Positions 28,507 through 38,021 of a stretch of DNA of 64,000 nucleotides are shown here, piece after piece (position 1 is the stretch's first letter; every line of letters starts with the position of its first letter). Source of the DNA: Bacillus sp. BGMRC 2118 (GTDB lineage Bacteria > Bacillota > Bacilli > Bacillales > SA4). The notes below the pieces were generated by a model. The model searched no databases and had not been told where the DNA came from. It was given only the letters and a program-made list of their open reading frames with translations. Made by a program: the position numbers and the translations under genes. The stretch lies in assembly GCA_008364785.1 (NCBI GenBank), contig VTTJ01000002.1:558001-622000 (forward strand), written 5' to 3'.

Positions 28507-29070
28507 ATGTTTATGGAATGCAGAAAAGTTGCATGGATTATGAAGGATTTTAAATATGAGTGGGGCATTGCAGGCGGTTGGGCACTGGATTTATTTCAAG
28601 GTAGAAAAACGAGAGACCATCACGATATTGAGATTGTCATTTTCCGTAGTCATCAACATAATGTAAAAGATTATTTGAAAGATTGGGAGTTTAGAAAAGT
28701 AATCAATGGAGAGTTCCAGGATTGGGGAGACGAACATCTTACTCTACCCATTCATGAAATACATGCAGTACACCGTTCTAGTGGGGAATTAATAGAAATC
28801 TTGTTAAATGAAATGGAAAAAGAGAGATGGGTATACAGAAGAGATGCCAGGATATCAAGGAATATACAATATGTGATGAATAAAACGGAAGAGGGGATTC
28901 CGTATTTACAGCCTGAAATCGTTCTATTATATAAAGCAAAACATACTAGACATAAGGATGATTTAGATTTTTATCATACCTTACCTTGTTTAAACCAGTC
29001 TCAAAGGGATTGGCTAAAGAATTCAATTGAATTATCTATTTCTCATCATAAATGGCTCGCCGATTTATAA
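28507..29070 (+). CDS. Nucleotidyltransferase-domain protein (aminoglycoside adenylyltransferase-like)
   Basis: A 187-residue protein with the segment WGIAGGWALDLFQGRKTRDH followed by HDIEIVIF, the GG[W]-x-D-x-(D/E) pattern of nucleotidyltransferases related to aminoglycoside 2''-adenylyltransferase (PF10706 type). The end HKDDLDFYHTLPCL also fits that family. Many such chromosomal proteins have no shown resistance activity, so the substrate is unknown. GGGAGG is seven bases before the ATG. It appears monocistronic. Confidence 0.75.
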   Translation: MFMECRKVAWIMKDFKYEWGIAGGWALDLFQGRKTRDHHDIEIVIFRSHQHNVKDYLKDWEFRKVINGEFQDWGDEHLTLPIHEIHAVHRSSGELIEILLNEMEKERWVYRRDARISRNIQYVMNKTEEGIPYLQPEIVLLYKAKHTRHKDDLDFYHTLPCLNQSQRDWLKNSIELSISHHKWLADL

Positions 29071-29162
29071 AGAGTAGTTAAATTATTCCACTCTCTTCTC
29101 TATCAACCGTTCATATAGTATGATAGTCATATAGATGCGCCAATTGTATTAGGAGGTAAGTA

Positions 29163-29633
29163 ATGATGAGTGAGACACTAGTATTTGATAAGGTTGTTGT
29201 ATTTCAGGCGAAGGAAGAGGAATTTGGTATTCCGATTCAATATGTAGTATCCATTGAAAAAATCCAAGCGCTAACTTCAATTCCAAATATGCCGTACTAT
29301 ATGAATGGTGTAACAACTGTCCGTGGTGAGGTTACTCCAATATTAGATGCGAATCAAATTCTATATAAATTAAGTAGTAAAATATCCGAGCAATCACGAA
29401 TGATTATTGTAAAAACGGATTCGCTTTCCTTCGGAATTATTGTGGATGATGCGAAAGAGATTATTGATATTCCTGCTGAAAGTGTTCAACAAGTTGGATT
29501 ACTAGTATCTGATGCTTCCTCTTACTTAGTAGGGGTAGCGAACCTGGAAAATCGACTATTATCCTTAATTGATCCGACTAAGCTATTAAGCACACTTGCT
29601 GAAATGGACGATGTAAAAAAACAACTTCAATAA
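29163..29633 (+). CDS. CheW-like chemotaxis coupling protein
   Basis: A 156-residue single CheW domain: VVVFQAKEEEFGIPIQYVVSIEKI at the start, TTVRGEVTPILD in the middle, and SYLVGVANLENRLLSLIDPTKLL near the end. CheW couples chemoreceptors to the CheA kinase. No other chemotaxis gene is near, so it is an orphan copy that may serve the main chemotaxis system or another signalling complex. AGGAGG lies before ATG 29163; ATG 29166 is also possible. Confidence 0.85.
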   Translation: MMSETLVFDKVVVFQAKEEEFGIPIQYVVSIEKIQALTSIPNMPYYMNGVTTVRGEVTPILDANQILYKLSSKISEQSRMIIVKTDSLSFGIIVDDAKEIIDIPAESVQQVGLLVSDASSYLVGVANLENRLLSLIDPTKLLSTLAEMDDVKKQLQ

Positions 29634-29643
29634 TATGTTTATG

Positions 29644-29668
29644 AAAGGTCCAAATTGGGCCTTTTTTT
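29644..29668 (+). terminator. terminator of the CheW-like gene
   Basis: AAAGGTCC and GGGCCTTT pair around AAATT (one G-U pair), then a T run. It starts 10 nt after the stop. Confidence 0.85.
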
Positions 29669-29720
29669 ATTTGCCTTTTCAGGGCTATTGACTTTATGAT
29701 AAAGATAATTGTCAAGGCTC

Positions 29721-29808
29721 TTTTCTATAACTTTGCTCTTTTAGTACAATATGCTGGGTGTAGAACCAGTGTTAGAAGCAAATTAGGGTTGGATTAGAAG
29801 AGAGCAAC
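29721..29808 (+). repeat. dispersed repeat, copy 1 (upstream of dinB)
   Basis: About 88 bp that aligns with 42033-42122. Shared blocks are TTTTCTA at the left, TTAGTACAAT, GGTGTA, CCAG-GTTAGAAG, AAATTA-GGTTGGA and a final CAAC, with small differences between the copies. Both copies are followed by GAAAACAGC; in this copy an extra segment with a 14-bp stem lies in between. Neither copy is coding. Confidence 0.7.
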
Positions 29809-29833
29809 TCTCTTTATGTATAGTAGTAACTAG

Positions 29834-29867
29834 ATACTTTGCGTAAAAATTAGTTTACGCAAAGTAT
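29834..29867. promoter_or_regulatory. 14-bp perfect stem-loop upstream of dinB
   Basis: ATACTTTGCGTAAA (29834-29847) and TTTACGCAAAGTAT (29854-29867) are perfect arms around AATTAG, 42 bp before the dinB start. It does not match the Bacillus LexA box (CGAAC-N4-GTTCG type). It may be an operator of an unknown factor or an mRNA leader hairpin. Confidence 0.6.
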
Positions 29868-29908
29868 GAAAACAGCCATTGTCAAAAAGTAGTAAAGGGT
29901 GTAGAAGC

Positions 29909-31165
29909 TTGAAACAAATGTATCCGATAAATGGTCGAGTCATTCTTCATGTTGATATGAATAGTTTCTATGCTTCTGTTGAGGTGGCCTATGATCCATC
30001 GTTGAAAGGGAAACCACTTGCCATTGCAGGTAATCCGGAGGAGCGTCGAGGGATTATTGTAACCTGCAGCTATGAAGCGCGAGCACTGGGTGTAAAGGCA
30101 ACCATGCCGTTATGGGAAGCAAAGCGCTTATGCCCCGAATTAATAATAAAGACACCGAATTTTGACCGATATCGAAAAGCTTCTTTAGAAATGTTTGAAT
30201 ATCTTCGTACCTATACACATTTAGTTCAACCTGTTTCAATTGATGAAGGATATATGGATATTTCTGAATGTTACAATATAGGGACACCGTATGAAATTGC
30301 ACAAAGAATACAAAAAAACCTACTGGATAACTTAAAACTTCCTTGTAGCATCGGAATAGCCCCTAATAAGTTTCTGGCCAAGATGGGTTCAGATATGAAA
30401 AAACCGTTAGGCATCACAATTTTACGGAAGCGAGATGTGGAAAAAGTATTATGGCCACTTCCGGTTGCCGAAATGCACGGTGTAGGGAAAAAAACAGCAG
30501 AAAAGTTAATACCGATACATATTACAACAATTGGTGATTTAGCAAAGGCAAATGAAATTCAATTAAAAGCAATATTAGGTATAAATGGGGAAAGACTCAA
30601 ACAACGGGCAAACGGTATAGATGACAGAATTGTCGATCCAGATGCTATTTTTGAATTTAAAAGTATAGGAAATTCTACCACACTGAGGGAAGACACAACG
30701 GATGAAGAATTGTTGTATGGAGTTCTACGAAGATTAGCCGATTCTGTCTCAAGACGGTTGAAACGGAAGGAATCCCTTGCTCAAACTGTTCAACTTGTCA
30801 TTCGTTATCATGACAGAAAAACAATTACAAGAAGTAAGAAACTTGAAAATCCTATAGTAGAATCAAAGGATATATATGAAGTGGCTCTTCAGTTATGGAA
30901 GAAGCATTGGAATGAGGATCCTGTGCGTTTACTCGGTATCACAACAATGGATTTAGTTGAAAAGAAGGATGCCTATAAGCAGTTGGATTTATTTTCATAT
31001 GAAGAGGATGCAAAGAAGGAGCCACTTTTTAATACGATAGAAAAGCTGCAATCGAAATTTGGTAAAGATGTAATTCAAAAAGGGATAAAAGCGAAAATGG
31101 AAGAATCAAAAACAAAAGGCACTAGTTTTAATAAGGATTTTTTACAATCAAGAGAGGATTCGTGA
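29909..31165 (+). CDS. dinB: DNA polymerase IV (Y-family, PolY1 type)
   Basis: A 418-residue Y-family lesion-bypass polymerase. Catalytic motifs are visible: [12 protein letters not shown] at the N-terminus with the first aspartate, [14 protein letters not shown] with the second acidic pair, and helix-hairpin-helix segment [12 protein letters not shown]; a little-finger domain follows. The C-terminal [10 protein letters not shown] resembles the beta-clamp-binding peptide. TTG 29909 is chosen for its AAAGGG nine bases upstream and family length; the frame extends to a TTG at 29879. B. subtilis yqjH is the positional match. Confidence 0.93.
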   Translation: MKQMYPINGRVILHVDMNSFYASVEVAYDPSLKGKPLAIAGNPEERRGIIVTCSYEARALGVKATMPLWEAKRLCPELIIKTPNFDRYRKASLEMFEYLRTYTHLVQPVSIDEGYMDISECYNIGTPYEIAQRIQKNLLDNLKLPCSIGIAPNKFLAKMGSDMKKPLGITILRKRDVEKVLWPLPVAEMHGVGKKTAEKLIPIHITTIGDLAKANEIQLKAILGINGERLKQRANGIDDRIVDPDAIFEFKSIGNSTTLREDTTDEELLYGVLRRLADSVSRRLKRKESLAQTVQLVIRYHDRKTITRSKKLENPIVESKDIYEVALQLWKKHWNEDPVRLLGITTMDLVEKKDAYKQLDLFSYEEDAKKEPLFNTIEKLQSKFGKDVIQKGIKAKMEESKTKGTSFNKDFLQSREDS

Positions 31166-31170
31166 TTGAG

Positions 31171-32100
31171 ATGGAATTAGTATTTTTAGGAACAGGGGCA
31201 GGTGTACCGGCAAAGGAGAGAAACGTCACAGCAATTGCTCTGCAACTTTTAGAAGAGAGAGGGAGTACATGGCTGTTTGATTGTGGTGAGGCGACTCAAC
31301 ACCAAATCTTACATACGTCCATAAGGCCACGTCGAATCGAAAAAATCTTCATTACTCATTTACATGGTGATCATATCTTCGGACTCCCGGGACTACTCGG
31401 AAGTCGTTCCTTTCAAGGCGGTGAAACGGAGCTTACAGTGTATGGTCCTACTGGAATCAAGGAGTTCATTGAAGTATCTCTTAAAACAAGTAAGACACAT
31501 TTACGCTACCCTTTATCCATCGTGGAGATTGAAGAGGAAGTAATCTTCGAGGATGACCAATTCATTGTTGAAACTAGGTTACTTGAGCATGGTATCCCTT
31601 GCTACGGATATCGAATTGTTGAGAAGGATTTACCTGGTGCATTGCTTGTCGAACAGTTAAAGGAACTTGGTGTAAAACCAGGACCCTTATATAAAAAGTT
31701 AAAACTTGGCGAGGAAGTCACATTAGAAGATGGTACGAAACTTGACGGTAAGAAGTTCATTGGTCCGTCCACGAGAGGTAGAAGGGTAACCATTTTAGGG
31801 GACACGCGCTTTACAGAAACAGCCATTCAATTAGCAATGGATGCGGATGTGCTAATTCATGAAGCAACCTTTGGCGGGGAGGAATCACAGCTTGCATTTG
31901 ATTATTATCATTCGACCACACTTCAGGCAGCAAGAGTAGCGAAAGAAGCAAACGTGCACCATCTTCTCCTTACTCACATTAGTTCACGGTATCAAAAGGA
32001 TGATGCTCGTAGGCTTTGTGAGGAAGCAGCATCTGTTTTCACATCTGTAGAAGTAGCTCACGATTTATTTTCATATGTCATAGAGAGGAATGGGAGATAA
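31171..32100 (+). CDS. rnz: Ribonuclease Z
   Basis: A 309-residue metallo-beta-lactamase-fold tRNA 3'-endonuclease that trims CCA-less tRNA precursors. It starts [20 protein letters not shown] as relatives do, has the zinc motif [22 protein letters not shown], and LIHEATF plus LLTHISSRY near the end. ATG 31171 is chosen by homology of the first residues. A GTG at 31162, closer to GAGAGG, would overlap dinB by 4 nt and is possible. Usually essential in Bacillus. Confidence 0.94.
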   Translation: MELVFLGTGAGVPAKERNVTAIALQLLEERGSTWLFDCGEATQHQILHTSIRPRRIEKIFITHLHGDHIFGLPGLLGSRSFQGGETELTVYGPTGIKEFIEVSLKTSKTHLRYPLSIVEIEEEVIFEDDQFIVETRLLEHGIPCYGYRIVEKDLPGALLVEQLKELGVKPGPLYKKLKLGEEVTLEDGTKLDGKKFIGPSTRGRRVTILGDTRFTETAIQLAMDADVLIHEATFGGEESQLAFDYYHSTTLQAARVAKEANVHHLLLTHISSRYQKDDARRLCEEAASVFTSVEVAHDLFSYVIERNGR

Positions 32101-32101
32101 T

Positions 32102-32647
32102 ATGAATCATAAGATTTTGTATGTCATTCGTCATTGTAAGGCTACCGGACAAGAGCGGGAAGCAGCGTTAACGGATGATGGAAGGCAACAAGCACTGGAA
32201 TTATCTGAATTTCTAAGTGAGTATCCGATTAAAAGGATTATTTCAAGTCCATATAAAAGAACGGTGGAATCAATTACTCCATATGCAGACAAAATGGGAA
32301 TCGAAATTGAAAAGGACGAACGACTAGGAGAGCGATTGTTAAGTCCGGAGAATCAACCAAACTGGCTTGACGTACTCGAACAGTCATTTCAAGATTTGAC
32401 TCTTTCTCTTGAAGGTGGAGAGTCTTCACAAGATGCAATGAATCGAGTCAAATCTTTATTGTTGGAATTGGAAAACACACCCGAAGAACATATTGCACTG
32501 GTTAGTCACGGTAATTTAACAACCTTATTATTAAAACTAGTTGATGAAGTGTACGGCTTTGACGAATGGAAAGCAATGTCAAACCCGGATGTATATATGA
32601 TTCAACTGAAACAAGATAATAATCATGTAAAAAGAATTTGGGGATGA
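32102..32647 (+). CDS. Histidine phosphatase family protein
   Basis: A 181-residue phosphoglycerate-mutase-like phosphatase. The catalytic region reads VIRHCKATGQ, an RHC form of the usual RHG motif, followed by LTDDGRQQALELSEFL, IISSPYKRT and the second histidine in LVSHGNLTTLL. Substrate unknown. ATG 32102 follows GGGAG; an in-frame ATG at 32090 lacks spacing. The rnz stop lies 1 nt upstream, so it is co-transcribed with dinB-rnz. Confidence 0.85.
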   Translation: MNHKILYVIRHCKATGQEREAALTDDGRQQALELSEFLSEYPIKRIISSPYKRTVESITPYADKMGIEIEKDERLGERLLSPENQPNWLDVLEQSFQDLTLSLEGGESSQDAMNRVKSLLLELENTPEEHIALVSHGNLTTLLLKLVDEVYGFDEWKAMSNPDVYMIQLKQDNNHVKRIWG

Positions 32648-32651
32648 TGGG

Positions 32652-32966
32652 ATGAAAGAACAATACTTATACCAATTAAAGTTGCGACCTTCATTGTTGG
32701 ATGAAGCAAATTGGACGGAGAGAGAAAATGACATTGTGAGCGAGCATTTCCATATGCTTCAGGAATTGTGTGAACAAGGGAAAGTTATGCTAGCGGGTAG
32801 AACGTTAAACCTGGATGATTCTGGGTTTGGAATTGTTATTTTAGAAGTTGATTCCGAAGAAGAAGCAAAAGACATCATGAAATCGGATCCAGCAGTGAAG
32901 CACGGTGTGATGACAGCAACTTTATTTCCATACCGAGTGGCTTTATTACGTGAGTCGAAAAGGTAG
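32652..32966 (+). CDS. YciI-like family protein
   Basis: A 104-residue single YciI-like domain of ferredoxin-like fold: YQLKLRPSLLDE, a central histidine in VSEHFHMLQELCEQGKVMLAGR, and the late segment KSDPAVKHGVMTATLFPYRV. The family includes small hydrolase-like enzymes with a His-Asp pair, but the reaction here is unknown. It starts 4 nt after the phosphatase gene and lies in the dinB-rnz cluster. Confidence 0.82.
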   Translation: MKEQYLYQLKLRPSLLDEANWTERENDIVSEHFHMLQELCEQGKVMLAGRTLNLDDSGFGIVILEVDSEEEAKDIMKSDPAVKHGVMTATLFPYRVALLRESKR

Positions 32967-32975
32967 GGGCTTTAC

Positions 32976-33290
32976 ATGCCAATACGAGAGGTAACGAAAA
33001 AGAGAAAAGGAAAGGCAAACAAGAGGACATCCATGAACCGGAGGACGATCATCATTCGTACCTTTAGAGCAGCGGGCTTTCTTTTGATTGGGTTTCTTAT
33101 CGTATATTTTTACTACTTATACGAGACTGGTAGTTTACTAGCATTCTTTCAAGCATTAAAACTGAAAGAAGGTCTTCAATCAATTGTGACTGATGTAACG
33201 GAACATCCTTTTAAACTAGTTTTTTATGTGGTGTATAGCTTGCTTGTGCTCGCAATAGGTTTCTGGTTAGGTAGAAAGAAGTGGAGATAA
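32976..33290 (+). CDS. Small basic two-helix membrane protein, function unknown
   Basis: A 104-residue protein with a very basic N-terminus (KKRKGKANKRTSMNRR), one hydrophobic segment at about 33-50 (AAGFLLIGFLIVYFYYLY), a soluble loop and a second segment at about 80-98. No family recognised. It follows the YciI gene by 9 nt and is probably in the same operon. The basic tail predicts a cytoplasmic N-terminus. Confidence 0.7.
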   Translation: MPIREVTKKRKGKANKRTSMNRRTIIIRTFRAAGFLLIGFLIVYFYYLYETGSLLAFFQALKLKEGLQSIVTDVTEHPFKLVFYVVYSLLVLAIGFWLGRKKWR

Positions 33291-33306
33291 GGTAAAGGGG
33301 GAAGAG

Positions 33307-33915
33307 ATGAGAAACGTTGTAGAATATATATTTATCACATTACTAACTGCCTTTTTATTCATGTTTGTATTCTTAAAAAATGCACATTATATGTCATTTC
33401 TCTTTTACAATACACTTATTGAAATAATCTTAGTACTACTGGCATTGTTTGTGTTATTTTTTGTTTCTGTATGGTTGCATAAACAATTGAGTTTGTTACA
33501 GTACTCCTTTCCAATTGAAATGATCACGAGTCTTTTACTAATCCTTTTCTTTACATATAGTCTATTTGCTTCACATTTTTATTCAGACAGCTATTTAAGA
33601 GAAAGTGGATTAGAGAAGATTACGAGGTATCAGCAACTAAATAATCCAAAGTATAGTGAAACGGAACGTAACGAACTGTTAGAAGAAGTAATGGTTAAGG
33701 AATGGGCTAGCGCTCATATCTTAGTAGGGCATGATCAGAATTTATCTAAAATAGAGAAGATAGAAGTGACAAATCTTACAAGAAGTTTTTATCAATACGA
33801 ACTAGAAGTTAAAGGGGTTAATGTCAAGGATAAACGAACGAACACATTTAGATATACCTTTGATAGGGCAGGTTTTGGCTTTAGAATTTCTGGTTACGGA
33901 ATAATGAATGAATAG
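33307..33915 (+). CDS. Membrane protein of unknown function (202 aa)
   Basis: Three hydrophobic segments occupy the first 90 residues (IFITLLTAFLFMFVFL, LIEIILVLLALFVLFFVSVW, MITSLLLILFFTYSLF). A soluble domain of about 110 residues follows, with a possible beta-rich end (VTNLTRSFYQYELEVKGVNV). No family recognised. It lies 16 nt after the previous gene and before a 55-residue membrane protein, as part of the run that starts at dinB. Confidence 0.7.
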   Translation: MRNVVEYIFITLLTAFLFMFVFLKNAHYMSFLFYNTLIEIILVLLALFVLFFVSVWLHKQLSLLQYSFPIEMITSLLLILFFTYSLFASHFYSDSYLRESGLEKITRYQQLNNPKYSETERNELLEEVMVKEWASAHILVGHDQNLSKIEKIEVTNLTRSFYQYELEVKGVNVKDKRTNTFRYTFDRAGFGFRISGYGIMNE

Positions 33916-33935
33916 GCGAATGGGGGAAGGTTCAT

Positions 33936-34103
33936 ATGGAGGTTTTTGGTATATTCGGACTTTTAGTGTCTTTTTTACCGCTCATCTTAGCTGTTTTTGT
34001 GCTTAGATGGATTTTCTTAATTAAAAGAAATACAGAAGAACAGGTACAGCAAAATAAAGAAATAATTTCATTATTAAAGAAAATCGCACAAAAGCAGAAT
34101 TAA
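33936..34103 (+). CDS. Small single-helix membrane protein (55 aa)
   Basis: A 55-residue frame starting at ATG 33936 after GGGGGAAGG. The product begins MEVFGIFGLLVSFLPLILAV, a membrane helix, then turns charged and helical (KRNTEEQVQQNKEIISLLKK), perhaps a short coiled coil. Many Bacillaceae genomes have similar small proteins of unknown role. It closes the dinB-rnz gene run and is followed by a terminator-like hairpin. Confidence 0.65.
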   Translation: MEVFGIFGLLVSFLPLILAVFVLRWIFLIKRNTEEQVQQNKEIISLLKKIAQKQN

Positions 34104-34116
34104 ATAGAAAACGAAT

Positions 34117-34150
34117 GAGAAGTGGATTAGATCCAGTTCTTTTTCTTTTT
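34117..34150 (+). terminator. terminator-like hairpin after the dinB-rnz run
   Basis: AGAAGTGGAT (34118-34127) pairs with ATCCAGTTCT (34131-34140) with one mismatch and a TAG loop, followed by TTTTCTTTTT. It lies 14 nt after the last stop. Confidence 0.65.
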
Positions 34151-34341
34151 GTTGTCCACTTTGAGAAGAAGTAATAAATAATACAGCCAGTAAAAGGAAT
34201 GAAAACTTGAGGTATCAAGGCGATTGAAGCATATAGTGAGCACAGTAAAGGGACAATGCTTACCGTTTAATTACCATTAATTAGCATTCATGAAACAAAA
34301 TGATAGAATGTGTCGTTTAATGAGAGAGGAGGATGATTAGT

Positions 34342-36228
34342 ATGTGTGGATTTATGGGATATATGAGTACAAAGGGGATTAGTACAAATAACAAGATAGA
34401 AGAAATGACATCAATAATTGAACATCGAGGGCCAGATGATGTGAGTTATTATGTTGATGAACATATTGCATTAGGCTTTAGAAGATTAAGTATCATAGAT
34501 GTGGAAAGTGGCAGGCAGCCTCTTTCCTTTCAAGACAACTATACGATTGTATTTAACGGTGAAATTTATAATTACATAGAACTTAGAGCGGAATTAGAGA
34601 AGAAAGGTGCTATATTTCAAACTCAATCTGATACTGAGGTCATCGTGGCCTTATATGCTCAGATGGGTGAGAGAGTGGTCAATGAATTAAGAGGGATGTT
34701 TAGTTTTATCATTTGGGACCATGAAAAAAAGGAACTGTTTGGTGCGCGAGATCACTTTGGAATTAAGCCTTTTTTCTATTATGAAGGTGAGGAGGAATTC
34801 TTCTGTGGGTCTGAAAAGAAAAGTATCTTACTAGCAATAGATCATGCACATTCTATTAATATGGAATCACTGCATCATTATTTGACTTATCAGTATGTTC
34901 CTGAACCTAATACTCTATCAACGGAAATACAAAGGGTAGAACCCGGTTCCTTCTTTAAGAAGAAAGTTGGAGAAAGAATGAAAAAGCAAACCTTTTTTAG
35001 ACATACATTTTGTCCAATTAATCAACCATTTAATACAGAAGTAAAACGAATACAAAATGTCTTAAGAGAATCAGTCTCCATACATATGAGAAGCGATGTT
35101 CCTGTCGGTGCTTTCCTTTCTGGTGGAATTGATTCCTCTAGTATTGTGGCACTAGCAAAAGAGATAAATCCTACCCTCAAAACATTTACAGTAGGTTTCG
35201 AGAGAGATGGATATAGTGAAATTCAGCTGGCACAGGAAACAGCTGATGACCTGGGTGTTGAAAATATACACTATGTAGTAAATCCAGAAGAATTTGTAAA
35301 AGAACTGCCTAAAATTGTTTGGCACTTAGATGATCCAGTTGCAGATCCTGCACTCGTTCCTTTATATTTTATTGCTCGTGAGGCGAGAAAGCATGTGACA
35401 GTCGTTTTGTCAGGTGAGGGAGCAGATGAGTTATTCGGCGGGTATAATATCTATCGTGAGCCTGAATCACTTAGGTATTTCAAATATTTTCCTGACATAG
35501 TAAAAAGTAAATGGAATGGGTTTGCCAGACTATTGCCAGATGGTATAAAAGGGAAGAGTTTCATTGAAAGAGGAACGACAAATCTGGAAGATCGATATGT
35601 GGGTAATGCTAAGATTTTCTCTGAATCGGAGAAGAGACAGCTCTTACATCATTATCGTCTCGAATGGGATTATCAAACCATAACGAAGCAATATTATCAG
35701 ACCATTCATCATCTGCATGACGTACAGAAAATGCAGTTTATTGATCTTCACACTTGGCTGCGTGGAGATATTCTGGTCAAGGCAGACAGAATGACAATGG
35801 CACACTCATTAGAACTTAGAGTTCCGTTTTTGGATAAAGAAGTATATAAAGTAGCTTCTCAATTACAGCCATCCTATACTGTTCACAACAATCAAACAAA
35901 GTATATATTACGGAAGGCAATGGAAGGAATCCTGCCACCATCTGTCCTTTCAAGAAGAAAGCTAGGTTTTCCGGTTCCAATTAAGCATTGGCTAAGAAAT
36001 GAGTTATTTGACTGGGCTTATCAGACAATTATTGATAGCCAAACTGATCATGTATTTGAAAAGAACTATCTTGTCTATTTACTTTCAGAACATCAACGAG
36101 GAAACAAGGATAATAGCCGTAAGCTATGGACTGTGATTATCTTTATGATCTGGCATCAGGTCTATGTAGAAAATAAATATGACTTTACACAAGTTACAAA
36201 GGAAAATAGGGAGATAGCATACATATAG
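34342..36228 (+). CDS. asnO: Glutamine-hydrolysing asparagine synthetase
   Basis: A 628-residue class II amidotransferase that makes asparagine from aspartate, ATP and glutamine. The start is set by the mature nucleophile: MCGFMGYM with Cys2. AGGAGG lies nine bases upstream of ATG 34342, and an in-frame ATG at 34333 would bury that cysteine. Glutaminase residues follow (EHRGPDD, FNGEIYNY). The synthetase domain has the PP-loop SGGIDSSSI and SGEGADELFGGYNIY. Length is nearer to B. subtilis AsnO/AsnB than AsnH; the paralogue choice is uncertain. Confidence 0.9.
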   Translation: MCGFMGYMSTKGISTNNKIEEMTSIIEHRGPDDVSYYVDEHIALGFRRLSIIDVESGRQPLSFQDNYTIVFNGEIYNYIELRAELEKKGAIFQTQSDTEVIVALYAQMGERVVNELRGMFSFIIWDHEKKELFGARDHFGIKPFFYYEGEEEFFCGSEKKSILLAIDHAHSINMESLHHYLTYQYVPEPNTLSTEIQRVEPGSFFKKKVGERMKKQTFFRHTFCPINQPFNTEVKRIQNVLRESVSIHMRSDVPVGAFLSGGIDSSSIVALAKEINPTLKTFTVGFERDGYSEIQLAQETADDLGVENIHYVVNPEEFVKELPKIVWHLDDPVADPALVPLYFIAREARKHVTVVLSGEGADELFGGYNIYREPESLRYFKYFPDIVKSKWNGFARLLPDGIKGKSFIERGTTNLEDRYVGNAKIFSESEKRQLLHHYRLEWDYQTITKQYYQTIHHLHDVQKMQFIDLHTWLRGDILVKADRMTMAHSLELRVPFLDKEVYKVASQLQPSYTVHNNQTKYILRKAMEGILPPSVLSRRKLGFPVPIKHWLRNELFDWAYQTIIDSQTDHVFEKNYLVYLLSEHQRGNKDNSRKLWTVIIFMIWHQVYVENKYDFTQVTKENREIAYI

Positions 36229-36323
36229 GTGTGGGATCAGCTTGATATCGTTGTAGAAGAAATTATTAGCCAGTGGTTCCCTTCATAAATGGATTCAGAA
36301 AGAGAAACAGGAAGGTAGGCAAC

Positions 36324-36545
36324 ATGATACAAAGAAAAGTCATTGCCACTTTAAATATCTTGGTATGGTTTGTCTTGATTTTTTCATATCTATATTGTTC
36401 TCAAGAAGCCTTAGAGAGTATATCAATCATTCAGTTGGTCCTAACATTTGTCTTTCTAATTATCATAATTTATGGTGTCACACTCGTATTTTATACATTT
36501 TGCCTCAGATTGGCTACTATCGTTCGGTATCCAATGGCTAATTGA
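36324..36545 (+). CDS. Small two-helix membrane protein (73 aa), function unknown
   Basis: From ATG 36324, preceded by GGAAGG, the product has two hydrophobic helices (LNILVWFVLIFSYLYC and IIQLVLTFVFLIIIIYGVTL). An upstream in-frame ATG at 36273 would add 17 basic residues but lacks a binding site. No family recognised. It sits between asparagine synthetase and asnS, ending at a convergent terminator. Confidence 0.5.
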   Translation: MIQRKVIATLNILVWFVLIFSYLYCSQEALESISIIQLVLTFVFLIIIIYGVTLVFYTFCLRLATIVRYPMAN

Positions 36546-36554
36546 TAAATAAGA

Positions 36555-36584
36555 AAATAGGATGCTAAAAGCATCCTATTTCTT
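36555..36584. terminator. convergent terminator upstream of the asnS end
   Basis: AAATAGGATGC (36555-36565) and GCATCCTATTT (36571-36581) form a perfect stem around TAAAA with T on both strands. It serves the small membrane protein gene and asnS. Confidence 0.88.
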
Positions 36585-36595
36585 TACATTTAATA

Positions 36596-37987
36596 TTAGA
36601 AATCTGCATTTCCTGGTGTACGAGGGAATGGTATAACATCACGAATGTTTTTCATTCCTGTTAAATACATGATCAATCGTTCAAATCCAATTCCATATCC
36701 TGAATGCTTCGTACTACCATATTTTCTAAGCTCAAGATACCACCAGTAATCTTCCTCCAACATACCAAGTTCTTTAATTCGATTTGCAAGGATTTCTTCT
36801 CTTTCCTCACGTTGGCTTCCACCAATTAACTCACCAATACCGGGAACTAATAAATCAGTTGCGGCTACAGTCTTCCCATCCTCATTCGCTCTCATATAAA
36901 ATGCTTTAATATCCTTTGGATAGTCCGTTACGAATACTGGACGCTTGTAAATTTCCTCGCTTAGGAAACGTTCATGTTCGGTTTGTAAATCCATTCCCCA
37001 TTCAACAGGAAATTCAAACTCTTTACCGGAGTTCTTCAATAATTCAACCGCTTCGGTATACGTTACTCTTCCAAAATCCGATTCTGATGCAAGCTTTAAT
37101 CTTTCAATTAAAGTCTTATCAATAAAGCTATTAAAGAATTCCATTTCTTCAGGAGCATGTTCAAACACGTAATCAATCACATACTTGACCATTTCTTCTC
37201 CAAGGTCCATGATATCTGGTAATTCTGCGAAGGCCACTTCAGGCTCAATCATCCAGAATTCTGCAGCATGCCTTGCTGTATTTGAATTTTCGGCTCTAAA
37301 GGTCGGACCGAATGTATACACATTACGGTAAGCAAGAGCAAAGATTTCAGCATTTAATTGACCACTAACGGTTAAGTTTGTTTCTTTGCCGAAGAAATCG
37401 GCACTGTCATCCACTTTTCCATCTTCAGTTTTTGCGACATTGTTTAGGTCCATAGATGTCACACGGAACATTTCCCCTGCGCCCTCCGTATCACTTCCAG
37501 TAATAATCGGCGTATGTACGTATACAAATCCCTTTTCTTGAAAGAATTGATGGATTGCATAAGATGCAAGAGATCTTACTCTGAAAACAGCTGAGAACGA
37601 ATTCGCTCTAGGACGTAAATGAGCAATAGTTCTTAAATATTCAAGAGAATGTCTCTTTTTTTGCAGAGGATAATCTGCATTTGATAATCCTTCAATGACA
37701 ATTCTTGTAGCTTTAATTTCAAAAGGCTGCTTCATTTCAGGAGTTGGAATAAACTCTCCTTCAACTAAAACAGAAGAGCTAATCGGTAGCTTTGTAATTT
37801 CTTTGAAGTTATCAAGTGTATCTTCAAAAACGATTTGTACGCTTTTAAAGAATGTTCCGTCGTTTAACTCCATAAAGCCAATCGTTTTGGAATCCCGAAG
37901 TGTGCGAATCCAGCCTGAGATTTGAACGGATTTCTCTTTGTAATTTTCTTGATTTCTGTATAAATCTTTTACTACAGTCTTAATCAT
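36596..37987 (-). CDS. asnS: Asparaginyl-tRNA synthetase
   Basis: A 463-residue class IIb tRNA synthetase that charges tRNA-Asn. The N-terminal OB-fold anticodon domain begins [25 protein letters not shown]. Motif 2 region [21 protein letters not shown] and motif 3 [15 protein letters not shown] are intact, and the end reads [18 protein letters not shown] precedes the ATG. Expression should be controlled by an asparagine T-box leader directly upstream (38022-38275). Confidence 0.96.
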   Translation of the reverse strand: MIKTVVKDLYRNQENYKEKSVQISGWIRTLRDSKTIGFMELNDGTFFKSVQIVFEDTLDNFKEITKLPISSSVLVEGEFIPTPEMKQPFEIKATRIVIEGLSNADYPLQKKRHSLEYLRTIAHLRPRANSFSAVFRVRSLASYAIHQFFQEKGFVYVHTPIITGSDTEGAGEMFRVTSMDLNNVAKTEDGKVDDSADFFGKETNLTVSGQLNAEIFALAYRNVYTFGPTFRAENSNTARHAAEFWMIEPEVAFAELPDIMDLGEEMVKYVIDYVFEHAPEEMEFFNSFIDKTLIERLKLASESDFGRVTYTEAVELLKNSGKEFEFPVEWGMDLQTEHERFLSEEIYKRPVFVTDYPKDIKAFYMRANEDGKTVAATDLLVPGIGELIGGSQREEREEILANRIKELGMLEEDYWWYLELRKYGSTKHSGYGIGFERLIMYLTGMKNIRDVIPFPRTPGNADF

Positions 37988-38021
37988 AATGTTCCTCCAT
38001 AAAGTGTTTTTCTCATAAAAA

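Noticed and set aside
34021..34218. 65-codon frame on the minus strand, hydrophobic product
   Set aside because: It overlaps the 55-residue membrane protein gene and its terminator on the other strand and has no convincing binding site.
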